A DNA stretch of 64,000 bases from Pyropia yezoensis (lineage: Eukaryota; Rhodophyta; Bangiophyceae; Bangiales; Bangiaceae), in the NCBI GenBank assembly GCA_009829735.1, contig CM020620.1, positions 27,560,951 through 27,624,950 of the forward strand, read 5' to 3'. The position numbers and the translations under genes were made by a program. The notes under the pieces were generated by a model that ran no database searches, was not told the origin of the DNA, and worked only from the letters and a program-made list of their open reading frames with translations. The first letter of the stretch is position 1; each line of letters starts with the position of its first letter. Shown one piece after another: positions 28,001-37,277 of the stretch.

Positions 28001-28794
28001 AGCGATCCCGCTGGCCGAGATCACGGCCATGTCGGTCGTGTCAGCCTTCCTAGATCACTGGGTTGCCGCGTATGGCATTCCGGATAGTACACTATCGGAC
28101 AATGGACCGCAATTTGCGTCTGTACTGTTTCAGGGAGTGCTGGATATGTTGGGGGTTAAGGCAAACTATGCCACCCCCTACCACCCACAAACTAATGGGC
28201 AGGTGGAGCGCTTCAACAAAACTATTGTTGGGCAGCTGCGCCACTATGTGAGTGAGCACGTGAAAACGTGGGACCAATACATTTCTATTCTTACCACTGC
28301 CTACAAATCGCAGGTTCACTAATCTACCGGGGAAGTACCCCTCGCTTTTGTGACCCCCCGTCGCGTGCGGTCTATTGCCGTGCGGCGGCCGCTCCCACCT
28401 AGGGAGGATGGTGGCAGGACGCCTACTCCTACTGAGAGTAAGGCGGAGCTCGCTGCTAGGCTTGAAAACCTCATCCCTAAAGTCAGGGCTGAGATGGACA
28501 AAACACAAAAGCGCTACAAGCGTACCTTTGACAAAAAGGTGCGCAATGCTAAGCATGTCCCCGAACAGGGTGACTGGGTGCTGGTACACTCACACACCCC
28601 AACTGGGGGTGAGTTGTTATTCCAGACGAAGGGGCCGTACCAGGTCCTTCGTACTGATGGGCGGCGCTTCACCATCGAAAGTGACGATGGGGTCCGCACA
28701 GTGAACGGACAGGACGTGGTCAAAGTTGCACCACCGCCTGCAGGCGACCCAGCTTGGGCGCGGGCGATGGAAGCGTGGCGCCTCCCCTCGTTGC
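25026..28794 (+). pseudogene. pol: Family C pol (protease-RT-RNase H-integrase), three stops
   Basis: An ATG overlapping the gag stop (ATGA, 25,026-25,029) opens a fused protease-RT frame. The protease motif is LDTGSGASLIRKS near 25,263-25,300. RT includes CIDYRKLN and YLDD near 26,597. RNase H (LDVDASYDQLGC, CDLRALQF) and integrase (CTSCAQNR, MDILGPLP, LSDNGPQF, NGQVERF) follow in the same frame. TGA at 26,427-26,429 (from Trp), TAA at 26,490-26,492 and TAA at 28,320-28,322 interrupt it. Protease is fused to RT here, whereas in family A protease is a separate frame. The C-terminal end is replaced by the LTR of C-d. Confidence 0.92.
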
Positions 28795-29263
28795 TGTGGC
28801 AAAAACCACTTGCACACACGACACCCAAGTTGGGGCGGTGTACAAGGGCTGCCTCCCGTGTCGGGGGAACCGGAACAAGTGCAAGTCGCACACACTCTGT
28901 CCCTGTTGTGGGGCAATCCCCCCCCTGACAAACAAGAGGATGGTGTGTGGTCCAACAGTTTCTTGGTCGGGACGGGGAAGCAAGGCCAAGCCCCGCTGTC
29001 CCTTCCCTTATCCCCCCAGGGTCCCCTCAAAATCTCGCCACTCAGAATCTCCCACCCCTGCACCTGCCCACCGGGCCACACGAAAATTCAAGACGATAAA
29101 TGCAGAAAACCCTCAAATCCAAGTTCGATTTACTACTAAGCTAACTATCCCAAACTTAGGGAATCTTGACCCAAATGCAGGGGGAGGAACGGATCAGGCT
29201 AGTGGCCTGCCGCCCCTTGCATGGCACGTGTTGCCCCCGTACCTGGGGGTCAATATTGCCACA
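28795..29263 (-). repeat. Family C LTR of C-d
   Basis: It is the reverse-orientation LTR with TGTGGCAA / TTGCCACA ends, flanked by the purine tract on its right (29,264-29,276). The antisense Cys-rich frame is open here too, with Tyr at the first Cys position. Confidence 0.92.
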
Positions 29264-29601
29264 CTTCACTCTCCTCAGTTCCGACCGACCCGGTCGGCCC
29301 TGTGAGGGGGTGCGTAAACGCACGTCTCGGCGTTGGGGGCGCGACTCTGCTGTCCCCCATCGAGTACGTAACACGGATGTGAAGGCGGTCACGTTGACCG
29401 CCCCTCTCCCCAAGCTTGCCCACTCGGCAGCTTGCTCTCCCCGGTTCTCACTTCACCATCCCACCACCTCCCCTTCACCCTCCACTGGGCCGCCCCACGC
29501 TGGGGAGGCCACCCGTATACCCACGATCCGAGTCCCCCTCAACTCGAGGCGGGTCTCGTGCCGCTGTAGCCAGGGCGTCTCTCCCCGACTTGGGGAGAGC
29601 C

Positions 29602-30687
29602 ATGGCGACCCCGGGGGTGGAGACGGACTCTCTCGACGAACGTATGGAGGACACCTCCTACGGTGCAGCGCCCGCCGGGACTTCCGGTGGGGGCTCCGCG
29701 GTTGCTACGGGGGATGGGACTCCCGCGTCACACGGCTTTTGGTTGACGGCGGGATCTTCCCCGGAGGCGGGACAGGTTGTCCTGCGTGAGGCCTTGGGGC
29801 GGTGGTTTTACCCCGCTTGGCCTCTACATGAGGAGGGGTTGACTGTTCTTCGCTGTGGCCGACTTGGCGCAGCGATGGGTCGGGTATGGGACCGCCTACG
29901 GGAGAAGTATCCCCGTAGGGTCGGGTTCATTGCCGGCTTCAGGACGGACCAGTTTGCCTTCCTGGACGACAAGGAGGTCGAAGACGTACAGCGGGCCAAG
30001 GCCATGGTGGACCGCGGGGGAACTATCCCGGGTCCCGGCGACTTGCCGACCTTTACTTGGGACGCGGTGGCAACTCGCCCCCCGTACCTCCACGAGGCCG
30101 ATCCGCACACTCATCACTTTGATGTGCGGATAGAGAAGGACTTCCGGCGAGGTCCCTACTTGGTGACCTCGGCTCAACTTGAGTTTCCTCAGCAGTCTGC
30201 TGCCAGTGAGGAGCAGTACTATCCAAAGAAGCCCGAGTGGTGGCCTCAAGTAGAGGTCCCCTACGGGTTCCCGGCGTTGCTGCCATGGTTGCTTGACCAC
30301 TTTGGCTCCGTCATGTTGATGGCTGGCCCTGATCAGCTGGTGTGGGCCATGTTGGCCACCCAGTGGCTCCTCAAGGTCATGTCGACCTGGGTGTCCTGTG
30401 TTCAGCGGCGGAGGATGCTCTGGCATTTTCCCCATAGGCTTATCCAAGGTTTGGAACAGCTCACCCCTCAGCTAGTTGCTGAGGGGTGCTCATCAGGACA
30501 ACTCACTCTACTTGAGGAGATGCTCCGGCTCCATAAATTCATCGAGTGGGAGAGCATTGAGCACAAGTTGCGCCGCCCCACTCGTGGGCCCAAGGACGAT
30601 GGCGCACTTCGCCAGTTCGTGTGGGTCGCTCGTGAACTTCACGACGGCCGTGTGGTCCTACGAGAGGTTTTGGGCATCGGGGACTAT
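29602..30687 (+). pseudogene. aORF-C, truncated by insertion of A-c
   Basis: From the conserved ATG (MATPGVETDSLDERMED) the frame covers about 362 residues, including PPYL, FGSV and the QRRRMLWHFP stretch. It is nearly identical to the copy at 12,270-14,213. It breaks after the codons for GIGDY, where the LTR of A-c (TGTAGCACAATA) begins. The Arg/Ser-rich tail is absent. Confidence 0.88.
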
Positions 30688-31049
30688 TGTAGCACAATAG
30701 GAATCCGTCGCACGTCTACTCTCAGGGAACACTCACCAAGGGGGATCAGCACCGACGTCACCGGGAGGCCAAGGTTGCTGTCCTTGGAGCGCAAGCCACG
30801 GGACCAAGATGGGAGCCCAAATGGGAGGGGTTTGTTGTTCTACCTTGGCCGGCGGTGGATTCGCCACCGGCCCCCTCGTTATAAACCCTCGGAGACACTA
30901 CTAACTACCCTCCACCCCAAGATGCAAGTCCCTCTGGTCATACGTAACTTATAGATACCGTGACCAGCTCGGACTCTCAAATTGAAGTTAAGGATTAGAA
31001 GTAGCCCCCCTGGTATTAAGGTCACAATACGGACAACCATATTGCTACA
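30688..31049 (-). repeat. Family A LTR of A-c (362 bp)
   Basis: The plus strand begins TGTAGCACAATA and ends ATTGCTACA. TATAAA at 30,880-30,885 on the plus strand (antisense to pol) follows a G/C palindrome at 30,848-30,871. The polypurine tract is at 31,050-31,061. Confidence 0.92.
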
Positions 31050-31634
31050 TATCCCCCCCTTAGATTCGGCCCGTCCTCGGGTCGAGTTGCATTCGGGTTA
31101 CCGAATGTAAGTGGGTCGCGTGACTGTTTACCCGTCGGGTGGGGCTTTGCGCCCCGTCGCGACAGACACCCCTTTTCGAGGTTGTCCGAGGGGGGTGCCC
31201 CCCTTTGTGTGGTACACACACGATCCGTTTTCCGGACCGTTAATTTCCCGATGCGGGTTTTTGTTCACGACCCCCCTTTCCGAGGGGTGGTGCAAGCGGA
31301 TCCGCCACCAGGTGCCTTGTGGTAGGGGGGTCCCTCTCGTGTGGACGATTGAGTGGGGGGCGAGGGCTGCCCGCGTTGCGTGGGGGCGGTTGGGGGTGAC
31401 CCCCCTTGCTTACCCCATGTGTGGGGGTGGCCCCGTCCCGCCCAGGTGCCTGGGTGGGGCGCGTTCGTAGCCCCGTGCGGCGTGGGTCGACCCGCGTGTT
31501 TGTGGCGCTGCTCGTGGCCGTTTGTGGTCATAAGCGCGGGTGCCTGCGCTTCCCTGGCTCGTCCCGGTTATCCCACCGTACCGGGTCGTAGCCGTCGACG
31601 GCTTGTGGGCGCGGGGGACTCTGCACCCGTTATC

Positions 31635-34082
31635 ATATCCTCTCCCCAGGTGCTTGGAGAGGAGGAAGACCTCCTGATCGGGGAGGAGATGGAGGACGAC
31701 GCGCCTGTCGGTCCCGACGCCGCGCGTTACGGGGTGAGCTCGTCTGACGACGACGGGCCTGCGGTGTCCGTCCGTCTGTCGGCCGGAGGACTGTCGTCCG
31801 TGTGCAGCGGCACGACGGTGCCGTCGGCCGGCGGTCAACCCGGCGGTCAACCGCGCGTGGCGGCTTCTACCCCCTCTCTGCCGGCTACCCGGATGGAGCC
31901 TGGTGCCGGTGCCGGCTCACCGCAGCTACTTCAAGATGGTCCGCCCTGCGGCGGAGGTGGCGACCCGCAGCCGACTCCGGCTGGTCAAGGTGGTCCGGGT
32001 GTCCGGGCGGTGACTCCTCGAGGCGGTCCCGACGTTGACGCGGGTGGTGGTGGCGGTGCGACACCCGGTGCGGCGGGTCAAGACGGTGCGGGTGTCCGCA
32101 CGGCCGGGGCTCCGGCTCCGGAGGCTGTCCAAGTGCCTTCCCCTTCCGAGGCGGGGGCTACGTCGACGGGTGGTGCCGGCGCCGGTACCATACCTGCGGT
32201 GCCGCGGGTGTCGAGCGGTCAAGACGCTCCTTCTCCCATGGCGGTTGACACCGGGAGTTACTCCGGGCGGGCGCCCGCCCTTCTTCTTCCTCCTCGGCCT
32301 CGTCCCTCTCCGACGTCGGCCCCTCTGCCGGTGGTGCGTCCCCCGGCGCCCCCGATTCTTCCTGGTCCTGCCCGGGTTGCCCCGTTGGGTGGCGGCGTCG
32401 CCGTGGCGGCGGGTCAACCCGCCATGTCGGTGTCCGACTTGGTGGCTCGGGTTCGAGGCCTCACGGTGCAAGAGTCGATGGAGTCCGATGGGCGTATGCG
32501 GGTGGACTTCCACCTGGTGCATCCCCGTGGAGAGTCCTCCCGGCGCGTCAAGGTGGACCCGAGCTGGGAGCGGGAGTTGGTGCGGCTGGTCAACCAGCCG
32601 AACGCGGTCCGGGTGGAACACCATTGGATCCTGAGTCAGCCGGACGACCGGCATGCGCAGCTCTGGCGCACCCGGGTGGGACGGGGTGAGGTCTACCTCG
32701 ACCCCAACTTCGGGGTCTGCGACCTGATTGCTCCCGCGTTGCCGCGGGAGGTTGACTACCCGGCTAGTGCTCGGGGGATTGCGGCGGCGGCGGAGCCGGT
32801 TGCGTTTGGGGAGACGGTGGGCAGTACCGGTCGGTATCCCGACTTTGACTACTACCCGGGGGTACCCCCGTATCTGTCGTTGACGGCTCCCTACCCGCCC
32901 ATGGCGGGGTTGAAGTCGGCGTCGAGTTGGCGACGTAACCATGGTGTCATGGCGGATGCGTTCCGCACGGATATAACGTGTGCGTTGCAGACCGGCAACG
33001 GTCGTGCTCCGGTATACACTCCCGTGCGCCCGCCGCTATGGCAGGAGGGGTGGGAACCCGCCCCTGCTTTCCGGTTTGACACCGGCTCCTGCCTCCGATA
33101 CTTCGGGAGTGTGTTGGCCTCGCGACCGGTCCACCCGTTGCAGGGTACCTTCACCCTTGAGGTTACCCTCGGGCAGGCTTCATCCTTCTTGCTGTCCGTC
33201 CGCCGGCAGGGTCGTCTGTTTCATCTTCCGACGGGTGTCCGTCGGCACATCGCGCAGTTGGGCGTGGATCTGATAGCCGCCAAGACCGGGTTGGCCCGGG
33301 AGTTCGAAGCCCTGCTGGCTGTTCACGATGCCGTGAACTGGGCTGGGGTGTTGGCCCTTCCCCCGTACCGGGACCCGCAGGCTGGGGCTTCCCCCTTGCC
33401 TCGTCACTCGTTGCGTGTCCGGCGTACTCAGCCGGGTGAGCCCAGTTGCCATGGGTGGGCATCCACCGAGGCTGTTGCTGACCTGGGTATTCCCATGGTT
33501 ATCCATGACCCTCTTCAGGTCCTTGCTCCGTGGTTCGGTAACCCGATGCCGGCGGCGGTTGGCCGTCGTCCCCGAGAGTGGGGCTCTGTGGGTGGGGAGC
33601 GTGAGGTGTCCCGTCGTCGGGCGGAGTACCGCCGTGGTTACGGTGGAGCCCCTTCGGTAGGGTCCTACCGGGCCTCGTATCAGGTGCCACCGGCTCCGGT
33701 GGTAGCCGTGTCGGCTCCTGTGGCTCCTCTGGCTGCGCCAGTGTCACCTCCCGCCCCTGTCCTACATGACGGGGGTCCCCGTCTCTGGTATGAGGGCGTT
33801 GACGCCCTTGTTACCCGCGCAATGCGTGGGGGTCTCTCTGTTAGCTGGGGGGATATCCCCCCAGGTGCTGCGCTGGTTGGGTCAGCGCGTTGCTTCGGTG
33901 GCGTGCTGGACCGCCTCCAGAAAGCTCTGGAGGACGTGGAGGCTGGCCGCAGCACCCTCGTCCAGCTATGCACCGAGGTAACTCGGGTGGTCGACCGTCG
34001 TGACGTTGCCGACCGGTGGAGCACGGAGGTCTACGCGCTTACGCGTGAGTGGCCTCCCTCGGGCAGTGGGTCTACCCACTGA
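31635..34082 (+). CDS. aORF-A in A-c, start codon altered
   Basis: The frame is open over the whole length of the antisense protein and is nearly identical to the copy at 8,838-11,285. The initiator position of the other copies reads ATA here (31,635-31,637), so translation would have to begin at the ATG at 31,688 (MEDDAPVG), about 18 codons later, or upstream in the open leader (from 31,353). The PPYL, FGSV and RRQGRLFHLP landmarks are all present. The long frame conservation between two independently inserted copies argues that the protein matters to the element, or that the insertions are recent. Confidence 0.7.
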   Translation: MSSPQVLGEEEDLLIGEEMEDDAPVGPDAARYGVSSSDDDGPAVSVRLSAGGLSSVCSGTTVPSAGGQPGGQPRVAASTPSLPATRMEPGAGAGSPQLLQDGPPCGGGGDPQPTPAGQGGPGVRAVTPRGGPDVDAGGGGGATPGAAGQDGAGVRTAGAPAPEAVQVPSPSEAGATSTGGAGAGTIPAVPRVSSGQDAPSPMAVDTGSYSGRAPALLLPPRPRPSPTSAPLPVVRPPAPPILPGPARVAPLGGGVAVAAGQPAMSVSDLVARVRGLTVQESMESDGRMRVDFHLVHPRGESSRRVKVDPSWERELVRLVNQPNAVRVEHHWILSQPDDRHAQLWRTRVGRGEVYLDPNFGVCDLIAPALPREVDYPASARGIAAAAEPVAFGETVGSTGRYPDFDYYPGVPPYLSLTAPYPPMAGLKSASSWRRNHGVMADAFRTDITCALQTGNGRAPVYTPVRPPLWQEGWEPAPAFRFDTGSCLRYFGSVLASRPVHPLQGTFTLEVTLGQASSFLLSVRRQGRLFHLPTGVRRHIAQLGVDLIAAKTGLAREFEALLAVHDAVNWAGVLALPPYRDPQAGASPLPRHSLRVRRTQPGEPSCHGWASTEAVADLGIPMVIHDPLQVLAPWFGNPMPAAVGRRPREWGSVGGEREVSRRRAEYRRGYGGAPSVGSYRASYQVPPAPVVAVSAPVAPLAAPVSPPAPVLHDGGPRLWYEGVDALVTRAMRGGLSVSWGDIPPGAALVGSARCFGGVLDRLQKALEDVEAGRSTLVQLCTEVTRVVDRRDVADRWSTEVYALTREWPPSGSGSTH

Positions 34083-34396
34083 GGAGTGCTATTGTTTGTG
34101 CGGGAGAGGGCCCCGGCAACCCTTATGGTAGCCGGGTAGTAGTGAGTATAAACTCATCCCCCTTTGGGGGCATTGCTTGCCTCTGTTTGCTGCCCTGGGG
34201 AGTACCCCTTCTGGCTCAGTGGTGCCTTGCCTCCCGTCCAACTTCTTCCGGTAGGTTCATGCTTGGGGAGGTCATCCTCCCTCACTTGGTGTCTTGGCTT
34301 GGGGAGGTCATCCTCCCGTGTAAGCTCCCTAGTTACTTCGATATTATCGGAGTTAGCCTTTACCTTTAAGTTAACTTATTAAGGTTCAGGTTTTTA

Positions 34397-34484
34397 CTTA
34401 GTTACCTAAGCTTAGCTCTACTTAGTTACCTAAGCTTGGTTCGACTTAGAAACCTAAGTCTGATTCGACTTAGAAACCTAAGTC
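34397..34484. repeat. Four tandem stem-loop units in A-c
   Basis: Units at 34,397-34,411, 34,420-34,435, 34,443-34,460 and 34,467-34,484 match the three-unit array of A-b. The two right-hand units are identical GACTTAG-AAAC-CTAAGTC hairpins. The second class of hairpin (GGGAGG/CCTCCC) recurs at about 34,265-34,320. The spacer 34,083-34,562 has no gene. Confidence 0.8.
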
Positions 34485-34562
34485 TGCCGTAACCACGTCA
34501 CACCCTATTTAGTAGGTATAAGCCTCACCCCCCAACAGCCGAAGTCGGTGTCGGTTGGGTTG

Positions 34563-37277
34563 TTACAGTAGGCGTCGTCGCCTCATGTACGGCATGAGGA
34601 GTTGGCGGGGTATATTTGCCGCCTGTTCCCAGGTGGGTGAGTCGTATCCGACCCACATAACCTTGACGTACCAGGGTCCTGGTAGGTCCGGGTCGGTGTG
34701 TCCGACCACGCTCTCTACTTGGTATGGAATCCCATCCGGTCCCACCGGGTCATCTGACCGGTGGGTTGTAAGAGCTTCATGTAGCAACCCAGCCGGTACC
34801 GGCTGAGGCTGTTCCGGCATCGGAGCAGGTGTGACATCATTCATGCTGATGCGTTGAATCTCCGTATCGGAGTGTAAGATAACAGAGTGGTCATCTCTGT
34901 GGAGGATCTGGTACGGTCCCTTGACCGGTTGCATAAGCTTGTTCCCTCGGAACTTCTGGTGTCTGATATAGACCCAGTCACCTGTTACCAGGGTTGCGTT
35001 GCGCACCCGTAGTCGGGCGTCGAAGTTCTTCTTATATCGAAGTTGTGTTCTGTCAAGGGCACCCTTGAGCTTAGGAATCATCCACGATAGCTTGGCCAAC
35101 CAAGCTAGGTGGATGCGTTCGGCGGGACGGCCCTTCGGTGTATCATACCGAGTGCACCTGCCGGGTGGCAGCGTCAAGTTACCGACGCCTAGTGGCATGA
35201 CCCACTCCAGCGGAGCAATGTTTGTGCTCCGATGTGGCCTGGCATTGTATGCCAGGGTGAGTACGGACAGAAGCCTGTCCCAAGTGTTCGTGTGCTCGGC
35301 CACGTAGCACTGTAGCATCTTTACGATGGTGCGGTTGAACCGCTCCACCTGCCCGTTGGACTGCGGGTGGTAGTCGGATGCCCGACGTGGTTCGATACCG
35401 AACATGCCCAGGACCTTAGTGCAGAATGCCGACGTAAGGTTTGCTCCGTTATCGGAGAGGAGTTGCTTCATGACTCCGTATGCACTGATCCAGTGGTCAA
35501 CCACTGCGTTCATGATCGTGTATGCCGTATCATTCGGGATGGCTGCCGCTCTTGACAGCTTAGTGAAGCGGTCAGACATGACCAGGATGTACCTGTTCCC
35601 TTCTTCCGTTATCGGAAGTGGCCCGAGTATGTCGATAGCGACTTGCTCGTTGGGCCCATCAGGTGGGAATAGCTTCATGGCAGACGCCCGCCTATGTAGA
35701 CTCATGCGGTTACGTGCACAGGGGTGGCATCCCCTTACGTGGTCGACCACGTCGACGGCCATTGCTGGCCAGTAGAAGAACCTTCGCATTGCTGCGAACA
35801 TACGTGAACCCCCCGGGTGTCCGGCTGTAGGGTTCTCATGTTCTCGTTTCATGACGGCTTGCCGTAAGGACACGGGAACCACGACTTGATGTCGTCCATC
35901 GGCGGGTGCCCGCCGGTATATGAGTCCGTCTTCGTTCTCGGAGAAGATGCCGGCCGTACCGGCCAGGAGGTTAGCACGATGACGTCTACAGTCATCGTCG
36001 TTGGCCTGTGCCTCGCGGAAGTCCGCGAGGGTCAATGGGCACGCAAGGTGTGCCATGGTATGGTCAGCCATACCCTGGGTAGCATTACCCACCATGCACA
36101 CCGGTACTACCGGGATGTCCTCGTCCACCGGGCGGGTATCCCCGCTCGGGGTGTCGAGTCGAGACAACGCGTCTCCGAGGTGGTGGGTTGACCCAGCCTT
36201 ATACACCGTGCGGTAGTCGTGCTCGGCCATCTAAAGCCTCCATCGGGCTAGCCTCCCATGGCTATCGGAATCCTTGTCACCAAGGTTGAGGAGCCATCGT
36301 AGGGGTTCGTGGTCGGACCTCACGATGAGCCTGGAGCCCTCCAGGTATGGATGGAGCAGTTGCACTGCCCATATAACTCCGAGGCATTCACGCTCGGTGG
36401 CACTATAGTTCCGTTCAGCCGGGTTGAGTGTCCGGCTGAAGTACCCTACCGGACGTAGGTCCGGGATAACGTTGTCGGTACCTATCAACGTCTCTCCCTG
36501 TAACAGGGTGCATCCCACTTGTGTATCACACGCATCGACATCGATGACGAAGGTACCCCGTCTATGCGGTAACGCAAGGACGGGTGGGGCTAGTAGGGCT
36601 CGCTTCAGCGACTCGAATGCCTCCTCTTCGCTAGGCGAAGGGGGTTGGAGTACCTTGGGTAAGGTACTGCTCGTAAGAACCGTTAACGGTTTAGCTATCC
36701 GAGCGAAGTCCTTGACGAACCGTCGGTATACATTGCACATTCCCAGGAAGCTCTTGAGCTGCGTCTGGGTGTTAGGGAACCGGGCATCCCGGAGTGCCCG
36801 GGTATTGGCTTCGAGTACCCCTAGTTTACCAGGGGTTATCTGGTGGCCCAGATACTCGACCGTCTGTTGGAAGAAGGCGCACTTCTTCAGACGCAGGGTT
36901 ACCCCGGCGTTCCTCAAGAGGGTGAGTACCTCGTCAACATGTTGTACATTGTCATCCATGTTACGCGAGAAGACGATGACGTCATCGAGGTACACTAGGC
37001 AGTTACGCCACTTCACCCCCGACAGTATGATGTCGATAGCCCGCTGGAATGTAGCGGGGGCGTTGGACAATCCGAAGGGCATCCTTAGGAACTCGTACAC
37101 TCCACTGTGACAGACGAATGCCGTCTTGGGGATATCCTCGTCCGCCACCGGGATCTGCCAGTATCCGGCATTGCAGTCGATGGTGGTAAACACCGTAGCC
37201 TCCCCCAGGGAGTCGATGCATTCATCCATCCTTGGTAAAGGGTATGAGTCTTTCTTGGTAACCAAGTTGAGGCGTCG
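34563..37277 (-). pseudogene. pol: Family A pol in A-c, truncated with one stop
   Basis: The copy matches residues ~112-1014 of the intact Pol. An in-frame TAG at 36,231-36,233 (Lys codon in the intact copy) splits it between RNase H and integrase. Integrase DD35E residues and the chromodomain are intact downstream. RT is cut at the codons for RRLN, where flanking non-element sequence begins. Confidence 0.92.

Larger units (their letters stand above)
22495..28794 (+). mobile_element. Ty3/gypsy family C, 5' LTR-gag-pol copy (C-c)
   Basis: This copy supplies the coding part of family C: 5' LTR, leader, gag, and protease-RT-RNase H-integrase. It ends where the minus-oriented LTR of C-d begins, so the chromodomain-equivalent end, antisense ORF and 3' LTR of this copy are displaced beyond C-d. 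Several in-frame stops show it is not autonomous now. Confidence 0.9.
28795..30687 (-). mobile_element. Ty3/gypsy family C, 3' fragment (copy C-d)
   Basis: The fragment consists of LTR, purine tract and most of the antisense ORF in minus orientation. It abuts the pol of C-c on the left, so it inserted into C-c. It is interrupted on the right by the LTR of A-c, which inserted into its antisense ORF. Confidence 0.88.
30688..37277 (-). mobile_element. Ty3/gypsy family A, 5'-truncated copy (A-c)
   Basis: On the minus strand it reads pol (from within RT), hairpin spacer, antisense ORF, purine tract and 3' LTR. The 5' half (5' LTR, gag, protease, start of RT) is missing. Homology to A-b stops at 37,277/37,278, where G/C-run host-like DNA begins. 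Confidence 0.92.

Noticed and set aside
14553-29263. The 469-bp repeats as terminal inverted repeats of a DNA transposon
   Set aside because: Their TG...CA ends, adjoining purine tracts and pairing with gag-pol show that they are LTRs; the inverted layout comes from insertions in opposite orientations.
5606-37277. Single inverted segmental duplication
   Set aside because: The two family A copies join family C at different positions, so they inserted independently.
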